Source of the DNA: Bretschneidera sinensis
Taxonomy: Eukaryota; Streptophyta; Magnoliopsida; Brassicales; Akaniaceae
NCBI GenBank assembly: GCA_023935145.1
Contig: CM043697.1
Span: forward strand, 59,395,501 to 59,459,500
Direction: 5' to 3'
DNA: 64,000 nt
Below the pieces are notes generated by a model. That model did not search any database, was not told where the DNA came from, and was given only the letters and a program-made list of their open reading frames with translations. How positions within the stretch are numbered: the stretch's first letter is position 1; each line of letters begins with the position of its first letter. Below are positions 1 to 11,184 of the stretch, in pieces. Position numbers and translations under genes: made by a program.

Positions 1-286
1 TTTTCGGACCGAATTCTCATCTTTGGGCTCTACATGCAGCCTATTCTAAAATTTGGAATGAAATTAGGTGTCTACACGTGTTTTGAGTGGTGACATCGAG
101 GTAACATCTCGTATCCTTACACCTTTTCTCTCCCCCCATCGAACCACACTCTCACTCACCCTCAAAAAAGGGAGGAAGGAAGACATAAAGTTGGTGGGGT
201 TGATGGAAAGGTGAGGACCCTACAAGTTCCTCAGGGTTTGCCCCGAGATGTTAAGGTTAGGGACCTCCTTAACTCATTAAAGGTTA
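1..286. other. Unassigned DNA upstream of the first gypsy element
   Basis: No reading frame, RNA gene or repeat that I can name. The last bases before the element (ggtta, 282-286) nearly match the five bases after its 3' LTR (cgtta, 5091-5095), so this is the left insertion flank. Confidence 0.4.
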
Positions 287-850
287 TGATGCGGGGTAAC
301 TTCACTCTGCCAATGATGTATCAGCACGTGGCACCCGAGAGCTAAAGCATAATTTCATAAGCCCAATCAAACGACCAATAGTACACTCACATGTGGCCTA
401 GGTAAAATGATATTTTCACATATAAACTCTAAACTTAAGATATTATGCCCAACCACATTAATTACTCTATGGTAGTTACGTATAAATGACATTATTATCC
501 CAATATTAAACCTGAGTAAATCTTGATATTATTACCTTATTATCACACCTGATACTATTACAATTATTGCACCTAATAGCCACAACATTATTTCCCACCA
601 TTAATTTCTGTAACAGACTTAATCTCAAGTGCTATTTAAATGGGGCTCCCGCCATTTCCCATGTACAACACAATTCTCTCTACAACTTTATTGTTTTACT
701 ATTATCTTATTTTGAGATACTGACTTAAGCATCATAGAGTCCCCCGGAGCCACAAAACACTCTAATAACTTGTAGCTTTTCTATATTTCTAATGTGCGCA
801 AGTGCATCGCTGCTCTAGTAGGATCACTTGTTCTGAAATCGACATCAACA
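287..850 (+). repeat. 5' LTR of the deleted Tat element
   Basis: This 564-bp LTR aligns along its length with 4532-5090. It starts TGATGCGGGG and ends GACATCAACA. A TATA-like stretch (gctatttaaatgggg, about 632-646) sits in the position expected of an LTR promoter. Confidence 0.85.
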
Positions 851-853
851 AAC

Positions 854-871
854 TGGTGTTGTTTGTGGGAA
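854..871 (+). other. Decayed tRNA primer-binding site
   Basis: The sequence TGGTGTTGTTTGTGGGAA lies three bases after the LTR. It corresponds to the intact TGGCGCCGTCCGTGGGAA at 35232 in the second Tat element, with four changes, three of them C to T. The priming tRNA was not determined. Confidence 0.65.
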
Positions 872-1554
872 ACTATTGAAAACTCATCTGTTGAAAATGT
901 TGACTAGGAATGCCACTAGAAACGTTGCCAACAATTGTGCTTTAACTAGCTGCGGCACACACCAAAACCCCGTCATTCTTCTTATTCCTAAGTATAACCT
1001 AACCAGCGAAAGTCTACATCAACTAGTGGACCAACTTTAGCAGTCTCAATCCAACAACTCCGTCCCATTCCACCCTTCGCATGATTCTTGCCAATTTCGA
1101 AGCCTCGGTTACCCGAGGGTAATTCCAACAACTTACCTAACTGATAACCGATCTAGTTGCTCGTCTCGAAGGGTAGGCTCCTCCTCTTAAGCCTCAAGCC
1201 TCGCAACAAAGTCCTCGACCAACGAGGCAACCAAACGTTCGGCCAATAAGGAAACAAAGTCCTTAGCCTACAAGGCACCAAAATTCTAACAAGGGTGACT
1301 CTACTAGCCGAAAGTCCACTTCCAAGTCTTCTTCCTCATACCACAAATAGAAATCTCGGGGGAATTCCATGACCTCCAAAAAATCTAACAGATATTGATT
1401 AGAAGCTAGAAGAGATGGATAAGAAAATTGGAGAATTATGTATGAATCAGGGAGATAACGCCTCGGTTGAGCTTGATTTTCAAGATCCCCCATTCACCTA
1501 AGGAAATCCTAAATGAACCGTTCCCACGACATTTTTGGATTTCGATAATCAAAT

Positions 1555-2015
1555 CTTATTATGATACCACCAATCCCATGGATCACCTCCAACTGTACAA
1601 GATAACCATGTTTCTGCATCATCATCCAGATGTAGCTTTATATTGAGCATTTCCACTGATGCTGGAGAAAGCCGCTAGAATATGGTATTCTCATCTGAAG
1701 CCGGGCAACATTAGCTCATTTGAAGAGCTTAGCCGCGTCTTCGCTGCATATTTCTTCAGCAGCAAAGGTCTAAGGAAAACATCTGAAAGCGTCTTTAACA
1801 TTATCCAATAAAGAGGCAAGAAACTTCGCGAGTACATCTCACAATTCAACACAGCAGCTTGGGAGATTCTTGACCTCGACTATAAGACCCAAGGAGTCAC
1901 TTTCAACAATGGGCTTAGGTAAGTGACCTTTAGCTCCAAATACACTAGATGACCGGCCAAAGACATGAACGAGATACTCGCTTGAGTTGAAGAGTACACA
2001 TTCATTGAAGAAGAT
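1555..2015 (+). pseudogene. gag remnant of the deleted Tat element
   Basis: Reading the plus strand gives a retrotransposon gag domain. It includes a TTNPMDHLQLYK block, then KPGNISSFEELS, SSKGLRKTSESVFNIIQ and AWEILDLD. These line up with the gag of the second Tat element at 35875-36330. At least four in-frame stops interrupt it, and the C-terminal zinc knuckle is missing. The frame breaks off right after the helix ending FIEED, where integrase sequence begins. Gag would form the retrotransposon particle, but this copy is dead. Confidence 0.75.
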
Positions 2016-2029
2016 TAATCTTTCTGCAA

Positions 2030-2238
2030 AGAGCGAGACATTTAGACTTGGCTACCTAGTCCTCAGAAAAAGAGAAGTATCCCATCCACAAGAAGCGAAA
2101 AAGCTAGCTCCAATATGGGAAAGACCTTATAGTATCCGAAGGGTCTACACGACCGAAACCTTTGAGCTTCAGAATGTCAACGAGACACTAATACCTCAGA
2201 CTTGGAACGTTAAAAACCTCAGAAAATTCTATTTGTAA
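2030..2238 (+). pseudogene. Integrase C-terminal remnant joined to gag
   Basis: The frame ends with a block (WERPYSIRRVYTTETFELQ, then PQTWNVKNLRKFYL and a stop) that matches the integrase C-terminus of the second Tat element at 39342-39551. It follows the gag remnant directly, so nearly all of pol has been lost. No start codon or catalytic domain remains. Confidence 0.75.
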
Positions 2239-2494
2239 CTTTTCGTTTCGCATTATTTTGTAATTTATTTTGTTTATCAATAAAATGCTATGAGGCGTTA
2301 CTGAACTACTTTTGATTTTTGCAAAAAAACATACATAAGAGTATTCGCTCCTAAAGTGTCGGCGACAGGGCTGAGCACAAAGTCAACAGCCTTTGATGGA
2401 TAAAATACCATTGACCATTGACACATTCAAGCCATTAGCTTCTAACAAACAAATGCTTAGGTTTATCTAGGCAATGATTGGTTAATTTCCTTCC

Positions 2495-3470
2495 ACTTAA
2501 CTGAGGGGAATACACCAAACTTTGACTCCCCTTAGATCAAAATCTCTCAATAACCTAGGGGAATCCGTCGAGCACTAACTCCTCTCGAATCAAAATCCTC
2601 AAATATAACTGAGGGGACTGCTAACTCCCCTCGAACTAAATCTTGCAACGTAAGAAAATATGGATACGCCAAGCATCCACCTGAGGGGAATACATAGAGC
2701 ACTAACTCCCCTCGAATCAAAATCCTCTAACATAATCAAGAGGAATACACTGTGCACTAACTCCCTTTGGACTAAATCTTGTAATGTAAGTAAAGGTGGA
2801 TGCTCGACGCATCCACCTAAAGGGAATGCTCTAAGAACTGACTCCATTCGGATCGAAATCTCTTAATAACTGAGGGGAATATGCCGAACACTAACTCCCC
2901 TCAGATCAAAATCTTACAATGTAAGCAAAAGTGGACGCGTCACTCAAGGGTAATTCGTCGAGCATTAACTCCCCTCGGATCAAAACCCTCCAACATAACC
3001 GAAGGGAATACACCAAGCACTAACTCCCCTTGAATTAAATCTTGCAATGCAAGCAAAGGTATTTATGCTGAGCTTCCACCCAAAGGGAATGTGCCAAGTA
3101 CTAACTCCCCTTGGATCAAAATCTCTTAATAACCAAGGGGAATGCACTGAGTTCTAACTCCCCTCAGATCAAAATCCTCAAACATAACTGAGGGGAAAAC
3201 GTCGAGCACTAACTCATCTCAGATCAAAATCCTCTAAAATAACCGAGGGGAATGCACCTAGCACTAACTCCCCTCGAACTAAATCTTACAATGTAAGCAA
3301 AGGTGGATCCATTGAGCATTAGCTCCCCTCAGATCAAAATCCTCCAACCTAACCGAATGGAATGCACCGAGCACTAACTTCCCCCAGACTAAATCTTGCA
3401 ATGTAAGCAAAAATGGATATGCCAAGCATCCACCCTAGGAGAATGTGTCGAACAATCACCCTCTTCGGTC
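2495..3470 (+). repeat. Degenerate tandem-repeat array in the element's 3' region
   Basis: A core unit of about 56 bp recurs roughly fifteen times. It carries CTGAGGGGAATGCACC, then GAGCACTAACTCCCCTC, then ATCAAAATCCTC. Some copies switch to a longer version with ACTAAATCTTGCAATGTAAG followed by GGTGGATGC and CATCCACC. The GAGGGGA and TCCCCTC halves are complementary, so each unit can fold on itself. Short open frames here are artefacts of the repeat. Confidence 0.85.
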
Positions 3471-3604
3471 AATGCACATCACAATAAATAGTAGAAAATT
3501 CTCAAGTCAAAATCCTTGGCCAACGAAAACTCTTCATGCAAGTACAAAAAGGAAGTTAGAGGCCTCGAAATTCTAAAAATTTCAACCGTGGTCAAGCACT
3601 AAGC

Positions 3605-3735
3605 ATGCAACCTCCTAGGGCCAAGCATTGAGCATGATGATGCCTTGCAAAATTAAAAAGCTTGCACCAAGCATGATGCCTTGGAAAATTGAAAAAGCTT
3701 ACACTAAGTATGAGGCCTTGGGAAGATTAAAAAAC
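3605..3735 (+). repeat. Short tandem repeat, unit about 45 bp
   Basis: Three imperfect copies carry the order AGCATGATG, CCTTG, AAAATT, AAAAAGCTT. They lie between the main array and the 3' LTR. Confidence 0.6.
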
Positions 3736-4074
3736 TTTCATCTTCTAGTCCCTAAAGCTTCAAGAAGGTACAACACCTTGGAGAAAGGAAAAAAAGTCCC
3801 TACAACCAGGCAACAAGATTTTGAAAAGAACCGAGCCCTTAGGGAAAAGATGGGCCAAGTACAATTTCTAAAAAGTTCTAGGGGTCTGAACATAATTTAC
3901 CAAAACTTCAAATCTCTGAGCCTAGGTGACCGAGGCTAACCACTTGAACCCATGGGTTGAGTGCAATTGCTAGAAATTTTAAGGGTTTCAAGCATAATTT
4001 TACTAAAACTTCCAAGCCACCAAGCCTATATTGTTAGAGCCAACCACATGAACCCAAGTGTTAAGTGCAATTTA

Positions 4075-4235
4075 AAAAAATTAGAGGTCTTAATGTAATT
4101 TTTAAAAAGTTTAAAGGGTCTGAGCATAATTTTTATAAAATTTAAAGGGCCTAAATATAATTTTTAGAAAGTTTAAAGGTTTATATACAATTTTTAATAA
4201 CTTTAGGGGCTTAAATATAATTATACAAAATTGTA
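4075..4235 (+). repeat. AT-rich tandem repeat, unit about 30 bp
   Basis: Four to five imperfect copies pair a TATAATTTTTA block with AAAGTTTAAAGGG. They are a further part of the repeat-rich 3' untranslated region. Confidence 0.6.
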
Positions 4236-4531
4236 AAGCCATCTTAGCCCAGTCATTCAAGCTCGGCACATGACGGAGCCCAAATGGCCGAATTTGGCCA
4301 TAATTGAGCCTCAACAATCGAGCCAAAACTCGATGACAAAAACCTAAAGCCATCCAAACCCGAAAACGATCGAAAAATGTAGGAAAGTGTGCTAATAACA
4401 CAAATACACGCTAAGCATAGAGAAGTTCGCCAAACACATAAACACGTGCTAAGCATAAAGAACGCGTTGTACACAAAATTCAAGACTACTTCCTCAACCG
4501 TATAAATACACTCAAGGAAGTGAGGGGTATA

Positions 4532-5090
4532 TGATTTGGAGTAATTTCACTCATCCAATGATGTATCGACACGTGACACTCTCCGAGGGCTAAAGTAAAA
4601 TTTCATAAGCACAATCAAATGACCAATCGTACACTCACACATGACCTAGGAAAAATAGTATTTTCACACCTAAACTCTAACCTTAAGATATTATGGCCAA
4701 CCACATTAATTACTCCACGACAGTTACGTATAAATGACATTATTATCCCAATACTAAACTTGAGTAAATCATGATATTATTAAGTCATTCATATTATTAC
4801 AATTATTGCGCCCAATAACCGTGACATTATTTCCCACCATTAATTCCTGTAACAGATTTAATCCCAAGTGCTATATAAAAGGGGCTCTTGTCATTTCCCA
4901 AGTACAACACAATTCTCTCTATAACTTTCTTGTTTTACTATTATCTTATTTCGAGATACTGACTTAAGCAACGGAGAGTCCCTTAGAAACACAAATTCCT
5001 CAAATGACTTGTAGCATTTTCTGTGTTTCTGATGTGCGTAGGTGCTTCGCTGCTCTCGTATGATCACTTGTTCCGAAATCGGCATCAACA
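4532..5090 (+). repeat. 3' LTR of the deleted Tat element
   Basis: It starts TGATTTGGAG and ends GGCATCAACA, directly after the purine tract AAGGAAGTGAGGGG. A TATA-like stretch (tatataaaagggg, about 4871-4883) is clearer here than in the 5' LTR. Confidence 0.85.
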
Positions 5091-6059
5091 CGTTATTTAG
5101 TGTTCTAACAGTCTCCATGAGAGATAATGGGTTTTACTCGATAGGTTTTGGATCTTCACGACTAGCAGTAGTGATGATATTCTTAATGAGATTTTTCAAC
5201 AACTTTTTTTAGATAAGATTTGTTGTTGATTCTCATAGACAATGTCAATCTGTTGATGTCAAAAATTTGACGATCAGGTGTATGTTGATATTGATATTGA
5301 CACGGCTTCTGGGAGCGAAATTACCATCTTATTCTCCGATAGAAAATTACTATTTGTCATCTTTCTTTGTTGTGCGTTCTCCATTGATTGTTGGTGTATT
5401 TAAGGCGTGAAATTACCTCATTAACTTGAGAATTGCTATGTGTCAACATTTTGCTGGCTAATAAATTTTGAATCATATCATATATAATTATTTATTGTGC
5501 TAAAAAAGATTTTATGCATTTTTTCCTTGTTAAGTATCCAAATCTTACTTTTTGTACATACCAAAAAAGTCATATTTCATACTTAATGTGTTTTTGATTA
5601 TATCATCCATCATGATATTACTTTCTTTGTAGAAGAATAATCTGTCAATGAAAAGACAGTACAAATATGAATGGTCTAATGTACATGATCGGTTCAAACT
5701 TGTAACAATTAAAAAAGAAAAAAAGCCAGACCGATTATTTTTTAAAATAATATTCTTAGGTTGTAACCAGTTAAAAATTAAAATCTGAAAGAAAAACAAA
5801 AACAAAAACAAAAACAAATATACTACACTTAGTCCTAGGTTTCCTTACTTTTTACCGTGGAATTGTGACATATATCAACAACTAAACAGGGTCTTAACAT
5901 AAAAATAAAAATAACATAAAAGGCAGTCGCCATAAACGCCGCCAAGGCCCTGCCACGTAGGCTCGAGAAAAAATCCGAACCTAACTTTAAGTAACTCCGG
6001 ACCTAGAGGCTCGTTTGACACAGCTGGAGACAGCCTGTCACCAACAAAGTCCCACTCAC
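5091..6059. other. Intergenic DNA and probable promoter of the membrane-protein gene
   Basis: AT-rich DNA with no gene. A short AAAAAC repeat lies at about 5792-5818. The last 150 bases are richer in GC and include ACGT-core motifs (for example CCACGTAGG near 5952), as expected of a promoter-proximal region. Confidence 0.4.
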
Positions 6060-8391
6060 CTATTCCCCTAACTACGTTCTCCTTCCTCTCTCTCTCTCTC
6101 GTTTCTCTTTCTTTGTCTCCCTCTCTTCTCTCTCTGCGAGTTAGGGTTTGCTGATCTTGTTCAGAGATTCTCGCATTCGTTGCTTGAGCTCATCAGATCA
6201 AGATTCTCTGCGTAGTAAGTTTTCTATTGATGTACTTTTTGCTCATTTTGGCACTGTTTATGGCTTTTGGTTATTGAATTTAGGGCTTTTTGTATATTCT
6301 TATTGATGCTATTGTATTCGTGAAAATTTTGCTATTTTTTTTCGGTTTCTTGATGATATTGCAGTATGTCTAGTGATAATTGTATTGAATGTACGTATCT
6401 TTTTTTCTGTTTTTTTATAAAAAAAATTGGAATGCTTAGATGTGAAGTGTTGCTTAGTGTGTGATTGTTATGTGTGGTTTATTCTAGATTTTTAGCGTGT
6501 ATTTGGTAGTTGAGAAACGGAGGGGAAGGAAATGAAAGAAAATTAAAGATTTTAGTGACCTTTTTCTTTGTTATAATCATGTAAACAGAAATTTTTGTTT
6601 GTACGAGAGTAACGCATCTTCTTATTGTTTAGATTTTTTTTTTATATAAAATACTCTGTTTTGGAAGTTATGTTTATACAGATGTTGTAAAAAGGATAAA
6701 GATTTAACAATGCCTTGCAGAAATTTAATTGTTTAATAATGAGAAACAATGATTTAGGCTTTCTACAAGGCAGGTTTTCAATTATGAGGGAAATCGTGAG
6801 AAGAGGAATTTTCTAAGTTAATTCTTTAAATCATTTAAAACGTATGAAATTCATGAAGTGCATTAAGTATTAAGTAGTTTAGATATGGTGATGTTCTGTG
6901 TGTTAATAGCTATTTTCTGAACACAATGCAAACATTCTACCGAGTGGGTCATTAAAAAGTGACATTATACTGAATAGGATTCGTGTAAGGTTGTGATAGG
7001 ACTTCTCATTTGTTTGCATGTTAGTTGATTCTCGTTGGGAACTTATGTTTTACTTGCTTATGGCTTTGTTCTGATCCAAGTGTTTAGGAATGTGCTGAAA
7101 ATTGGCTATCTAGATGACGTAAGGCATTAATTTTCATGTATATTATTGTAAAAGCTTGCGTGTTCTTTCTTACACGTCACTTATTTACTTTTAAGGGTTT
7201 GCTTAACTGTTGTTCTGTTGTTGATGTAAGACATTAATGCTGATTTTTATTGTTTTGTAAACTTGTCTTGGTTTGTCCTACTATTAAAAGTTATTATGAT
7301 CTGGATTACGTGAGGTGTCATTGTTCCATTATATGGGAACTTTTTCTTTTGATAAGTAAATAAATGTTAAATAGAACAGCCAACTCAGGTATACGGGAAT
7401 TATTAACCTGAATGAAGTAAATTGACTTATATGGTATCTAGGTGACTTATCATGCATGGATGGTAATGTTCATGAGGTTGGCTTATTTAATTTCTCCCGT
7501 CTATTGGGATAATTCCAGCTATAAGCGCTTTGTATATGTTTCTACATGTTATCTGTACCTTTTTGTTATATGGAGATGAGAAGATTATTAGCTATTAATA
7601 TGAGAAACATATGGTATATTATTTATGTGGGCGTACAACTTTATGGCCAATAATTGCTGGCTTCTTTTGGTGTAAGCATGTTTATTTTAAATTGACACAA
7701 TGACTGAGATGCTTGCAAGAGACTGATAGAAGTATTGTTCCGTCTCCCAATCAGAGTTGTTCTCCGTACCTAAAGTGGAATCTTATGCTTGACTCACTAA
7801 GCCTTGATCCGGATTATGTGGACATAAAAATCACAAATAGAGAGGATTTCTTAGCAGTAAATATTTTTTCCTTGGAAAATTTTGATTTAGATGTTCCAAG
7901 TTTGATACTTAATTGTGTCTAGTACAAAGAATTCGGATCTGTTTCTTTGTGACTTGAAAAATTTTATTTTTCTTTACTGGAATTTGTAATTTCTTTTGGA
8001 CTCGTTGTTGATTTTTTTTTCTCTGATCTATTCTGTAGGTTGTTGGGCTGTATATTCAACTGTAGATTCAAATCACCATTGTTCTTTGAAGTGATCTGCA
8101 GGCTAAAACCACAAGTTCATATGATGTGCGATAGTTTTTCATTGCTTTGATGTTATGATTACCAGTATTGGACGAAAAGCTAGATGCTATTTGCTTCCTG
8201 CTTAGAATTTTTCTGATTTGTTGGCTTGAGGGCTTATGCATGTTTAGTCTGGGTGGAGGTGCTTCTTCCAGTATTATTTGGGAATTTCTTCTATAATTCC
8301 TGATTAATTCTGGGAGGAGGTGTATACACTACCAGAGGTCTTCTTGTATCCATGCTGGCAGAGAGCATGCGTGGAATCTGTGGTTCGGGTA
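6060..8391 (+). other. 5' leader of the membrane-protein gene with a large intron
   Basis: A CT-rich stretch (about 6090-6140) followed by GCGAGTTAGGGTTTGC looks like a plant 5' UTR. A consensus donor (gta|GTAAGT, intron from 6215) and an acceptor (CTATTCTGTAG ending at 8038) predict an intron of about 1.8 kb. The second leader exon (8039-8391) holds several ATGs before the main start, so either upstream ORFs exist or a later acceptor is used. The splice sites are inferred, not proven. Confidence 0.55.
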
Positions 8392-9597
8392 ATGCCCCTG
8401 ACACGATTAGCTGCCGATGCTTTCGGTGTGGTGACAATTTGTCTAGTTGGTCTCTTGATTCTTCTCGGCTTGCTTTGTGTTGTCTACTCTTTTTACTTCC
8501 GCTCTCATGTTCGTAGACAAGGTTTTGTTCAACTCAGTTATTTTGGTGGTCCTTGGATCGTCCGGATCACATTCATTTTGTTTGCAATCTGGTGGGGATT
8601 CGGTGAGATTATTCGGTTAAGTTTGTTTAGACGTGAGGGAAGAGTGTTGAATGCCCTCAATTTGAAATGGCAGGAAACTGTCTGCAAATGCTACATTGTC
8701 TCGAATTTAGGGTTTGCAGAACCTTGCCTATTCCTCACTCTCGTGTTTCTTCTTCGTGCGCCCTTACAAAAGATGGAGTCCGGAATTCTCAGCCAAAAAT
8801 GGAACGGGAAAACAGTTGGGTATGTTCTTCTCTACTGTCTTCCAGTATTTGTTCTTCAACTCATTGTTATTTTAATTGGACCGCAACTAAACAAGGATAA
8901 GAGTTCCTTAAGAGAATTGCCGCATTATTTCACAAGGACAACATCTCTTGCGATGCAAAATGCTGATGACATTGCTCTCTGCACTTACCCTCTACTTAGC
9001 ACCATCCTTCTTGGGCTTTTTGCCTCTGTCCTAACAGCGTACTTGTGTTGGCTTGGAAGACGGATTTTGAAATTGGTCATCAATAAGGGTTTGCAGAAGA
9101 GAGTTTACACATTAATATTCTCGGTTTCAAGTTTCCTTCAGTTAAGGGTTCTTTTACTCGGTTTATCTGTATTATCTAAACCAGAGCATTTTCTGTTTGA
9201 AGCTCTCTCTTTCTCTGCTTTTCTTGCTCTTCTATGTTGTGCTGGGGTGTGTATTTGTGTGCTTGTATACTACCCGGTTGCGGATTCTTTAGCGCTGGGC
9301 AGTGCACAGGACTTGGAGGCAAGGAGAAGTATTCTTGATGATCAGAACGACACCATCTCTCTCGTTGCTAATGAGAGCCGTCTTGAAGATAGCGTTAGAA
9401 CTAGTCCCGGTAGGAATTCTGATGCCTCAACCAAGCGTGGATCAATTTCTTTCCGTACTTTTGGAAAAGATGGGACTTCTACAGGAACATTTGTTGAGCT
9501 GAGCCTTTTCTCTCCTAGCCGGGATGCAACCCCACCTGGATCACCTCCGCTTCTTGGTTGGCCAATGCGAGCTCCTATACAAGTTCATGGACCCTAA
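8392..9597 (+). CDS. Plant-specific seven-helix membrane protein of unknown function
   Basis: The single-exon frame from ATG 8392 to TAA 9597 encodes 401 residues. The frame is open upstream to 8320 but contains no earlier ATG, and MPLTRLAADAFGVVTICLV is a natural N-terminus. Seven hydrophobic segments lie near residues 12-36, 56-79, 99-122, 142-163, 196-221, 237-261 and 268-295. They are joined by short loops, with a basic HVRRQG after helix 1 and FRREGR after helix 2. The tail (about 300-401) is hydrophilic, rich in Ser and Asp, with an SPSRDATPPGSPP stretch suited to phosphorylation. From memory it resembles the uncharacterised Arabidopsis family that includes AT5G62960 and AT1G10660; this was not checked. 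The topology resembles a seven-TM receptor or TOM1/THH1-like protein, but no motif assigns a function. The frame has no defects, so the gene is probably active. Confidence 0.88.
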   Translation: MPLTRLAADAFGVVTICLVGLLILLGLLCVVYSFYFRSHVRRQGFVQLSYFGGPWIVRITFILFAIWWGFGEIIRLSLFRREGRVLNALNLKWQETVCKCYIVSNLGFAEPCLFLTLVFLLRAPLQKMESGILSQKWNGKTVGYVLLYCLPVFVLQLIVILIGPQLNKDKSSLRELPHYFTRTTSLAMQNADDIALCTYPLLSTILLGLFASVLTAYLCWLGRRILKLVINKGLQKRVYTLIFSVSSFLQLRVLLLGLSVLSKPEHFLFEALSFSAFLALLCCAGVCICVLVYYPVADSLALGSAQDLEARRSILDDQNDTISLVANESRLEDSVRTSPGRNSDASTKRGSISFRTFGKDGTSTGTFVELSLFSPSRDATPPGSPPLLGWPMRAPIQVHGP

Positions 9598-10245
9598 AAG
9601 CAGGCAAGGAACCGAGTACTCATGGTGAATATCAATTTTGTGGTAAAGAAAACTGATTGTAAAGGGTTTAGCTTCAATAAGGATTTTTATTCTTGGTTTG
9701 TTTTCTGATTTTAGATGTGATGATTTTGTTTGATGGAGTTTTATCGTCTGTTTTTATCTTCTGTAACATTTCTATAACCATTTTCGGGTTGAAATCATGC
9801 TATGAGATTCTGAAATGAGGGCATCATTGGGTAGGAATTTAGGATGGTACAAATATTGTTTTTCACTTAATACAGTAAGTCTTATGAAGTGTTGCTTAAC
9901 AGCTACCTTAAGTATGCATTATGTGTCTGCTTGCACTGGTGGGTTGGATTCATGTTTGTGATTTGAAGCAAGGTTAGTATTTACTTGCCTCAGTTGATCA
10001 TTTCAACTGTGAGTAAGGAACACTCCTAAATGAGTTGTGGATTGGTCATTTTTTCTTTAATTAGCATGAGAACATAGTAAAACAAAGTGCCTGTTTATTA
10101 GCCAACTTTGAAGCTAATCATGAAAATGTTGAAGTTTGTGGCGATGTTTTCTCGAAAGTCATGCCCTTGCTGCGAAATTTCTATTATTTTTTTCCAACAT
10201 TTGTGAGTAGCCGGGTTAGTCTGCTGCTTTTAACTTACACCCACT
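9598..10245. other. 3' UTR of the membrane-protein gene and downstream DNA
   Basis: AT-rich DNA without further coding capacity. T-rich and TTGT-rich stretches about 100-200 bases after the stop are plausible polyadenylation context. I see nothing else. Confidence 0.4.
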
Positions 10246-10269
10246 CCCCCCCCCCCCCCCCCCCCCCCC
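10246..10269. repeat. Poly-C tract of 24 bases
   Basis: Twenty-four consecutive C residues are followed by short ACCCCC repeats. The G-rich minus strand could form a quadruplex. The exact length is uncertain because such tracts are often misread. Confidence 0.8.
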
Positions 10270-11184
10270 ACCCCCACCCTCCGCCTTTTGTGAGTTTTTA
10301 GTACTTTTTTCTTTGGTTCTTGTTATGGTTGTCTTCTGTTGACGTTAGGTGGTTTTATCCCTTGCTTTCTTCGATGGTCTGTTCTATTGAGGTAGACACC
10401 TCCAAATTGCATGATAACTGTTTTTGCCAAAAGGAATGTAATGTCAAAACAACTTTTCAATTTTTGGTCATGGACAGCGAGATTTATCTTAAAGCTAGGG
10501 ACAAGTGGGTCGGTTTTAGTGATGCTACCTAACCGGATTAAAGCGGATCTGGGGGGTCAAGTAAACGGGTTTGGGGTGTTTGAAAATGAAAGGTCTAGTA
10601 GGTCAAAAAATTTTGTTAGCAAAAGTGTAAAATAAGATTTTTGCGTCGGTAAAAATTTTATTAGTAATTTTTAAAAATTTTATTAATAATATTAATTGAG
10701 TATGTATGAATGTTATTAATAAAAATTTTAAAAATTATCAATTAAATTTTAATCCAAAATAAAAAGCGACGTTTTGCACGTGATACAGGAGAACATCTAC
10801 TAGTAGGTTGTAAGAGGTTTGAGTTTTGATCTTCACCTCTCTTTGCATAAGGAATAAATATTATTAATATTTGGAAGTGGTGGTAGTTTTTTATTGGTTG
10901 AGTTTTTTTTTTTTTTTTTTTGATATTCAACTTGAAAAAAAGAGGAATTTTTTTATATCTAACTTAAAGGAATAAGATTGTCAAGAGGTTTCCTTTTAAT
11001 TGGATATAAAGAATATATTTTTTTTTAACAAAAACTCCTCATTTCATCTTTTCAATTTATATCAGGTTTATTAATGGTAAATTATGTTGTTTTATGTCCA
11101 ATCGAAAAGAATAAAATTGTCATCTTTAAGATAAAAATTTTATTCTTTTTCGAAGAATAATATATTTTATTGATAAAAATGTTA
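10270..11184. other. AT-rich intergenic DNA with a long imperfect hairpin
   Basis: No gene. Near 10655-10745 the arms ATTAGTAATTTTTAAAAATT and TTTTAAAAATTATCAATT, with their TTATTAAT continuations, form an inverted repeat of about 32 bp around a loop of about 20 bases. It looks like a small MITE remnant or an AT-rich cruciform. Confidence 0.45.

Larger units (their letters stand above)
287..5090 (+). mobile_element. Internally deleted Ty3/gypsy LTR retrotransposon (Tat lineage)
   Basis: Two related LTRs (287-850 and 4532-5090) both begin TGAT and end CATCAACA. The flanks ggtta and cgtta match at four of five bases, a decayed target duplication. A decayed primer-binding site follows the 5' LTR, and a purine tract (4514-4531) precedes the 3' LTR. 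The only coding remnants are a gag piece and the integrase C-terminus. Protease, reverse transcriptase, RNase H and the integrase core are gone. A long 3' untranslated part holds tandem repeats. LTR divergence is substantial, so the insertion is old. Tat membership rests on the gag and integrase similarity to the element at 34557-43714 and on the long repeat-rich 3' region. Confidence 0.85.

Noticed and set aside
2599..2866. Overlapping open frames on both strands
   Set aside because: They follow the 56-bp tandem repeat and have no conserved protein signal.
2495..3470. CRISPR-like array
   Set aside because: Units are contiguous degenerate repeats without unique spacers, and the DNA is a plant nuclear retrotransposon.
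8320..8391. N-terminal extension of the membrane protein from codon 8320
   Set aside because: The codon is GTG, not ATG; the added residues are not hydrophobic or conserved-looking, while ATG 8392 opens a natural start.
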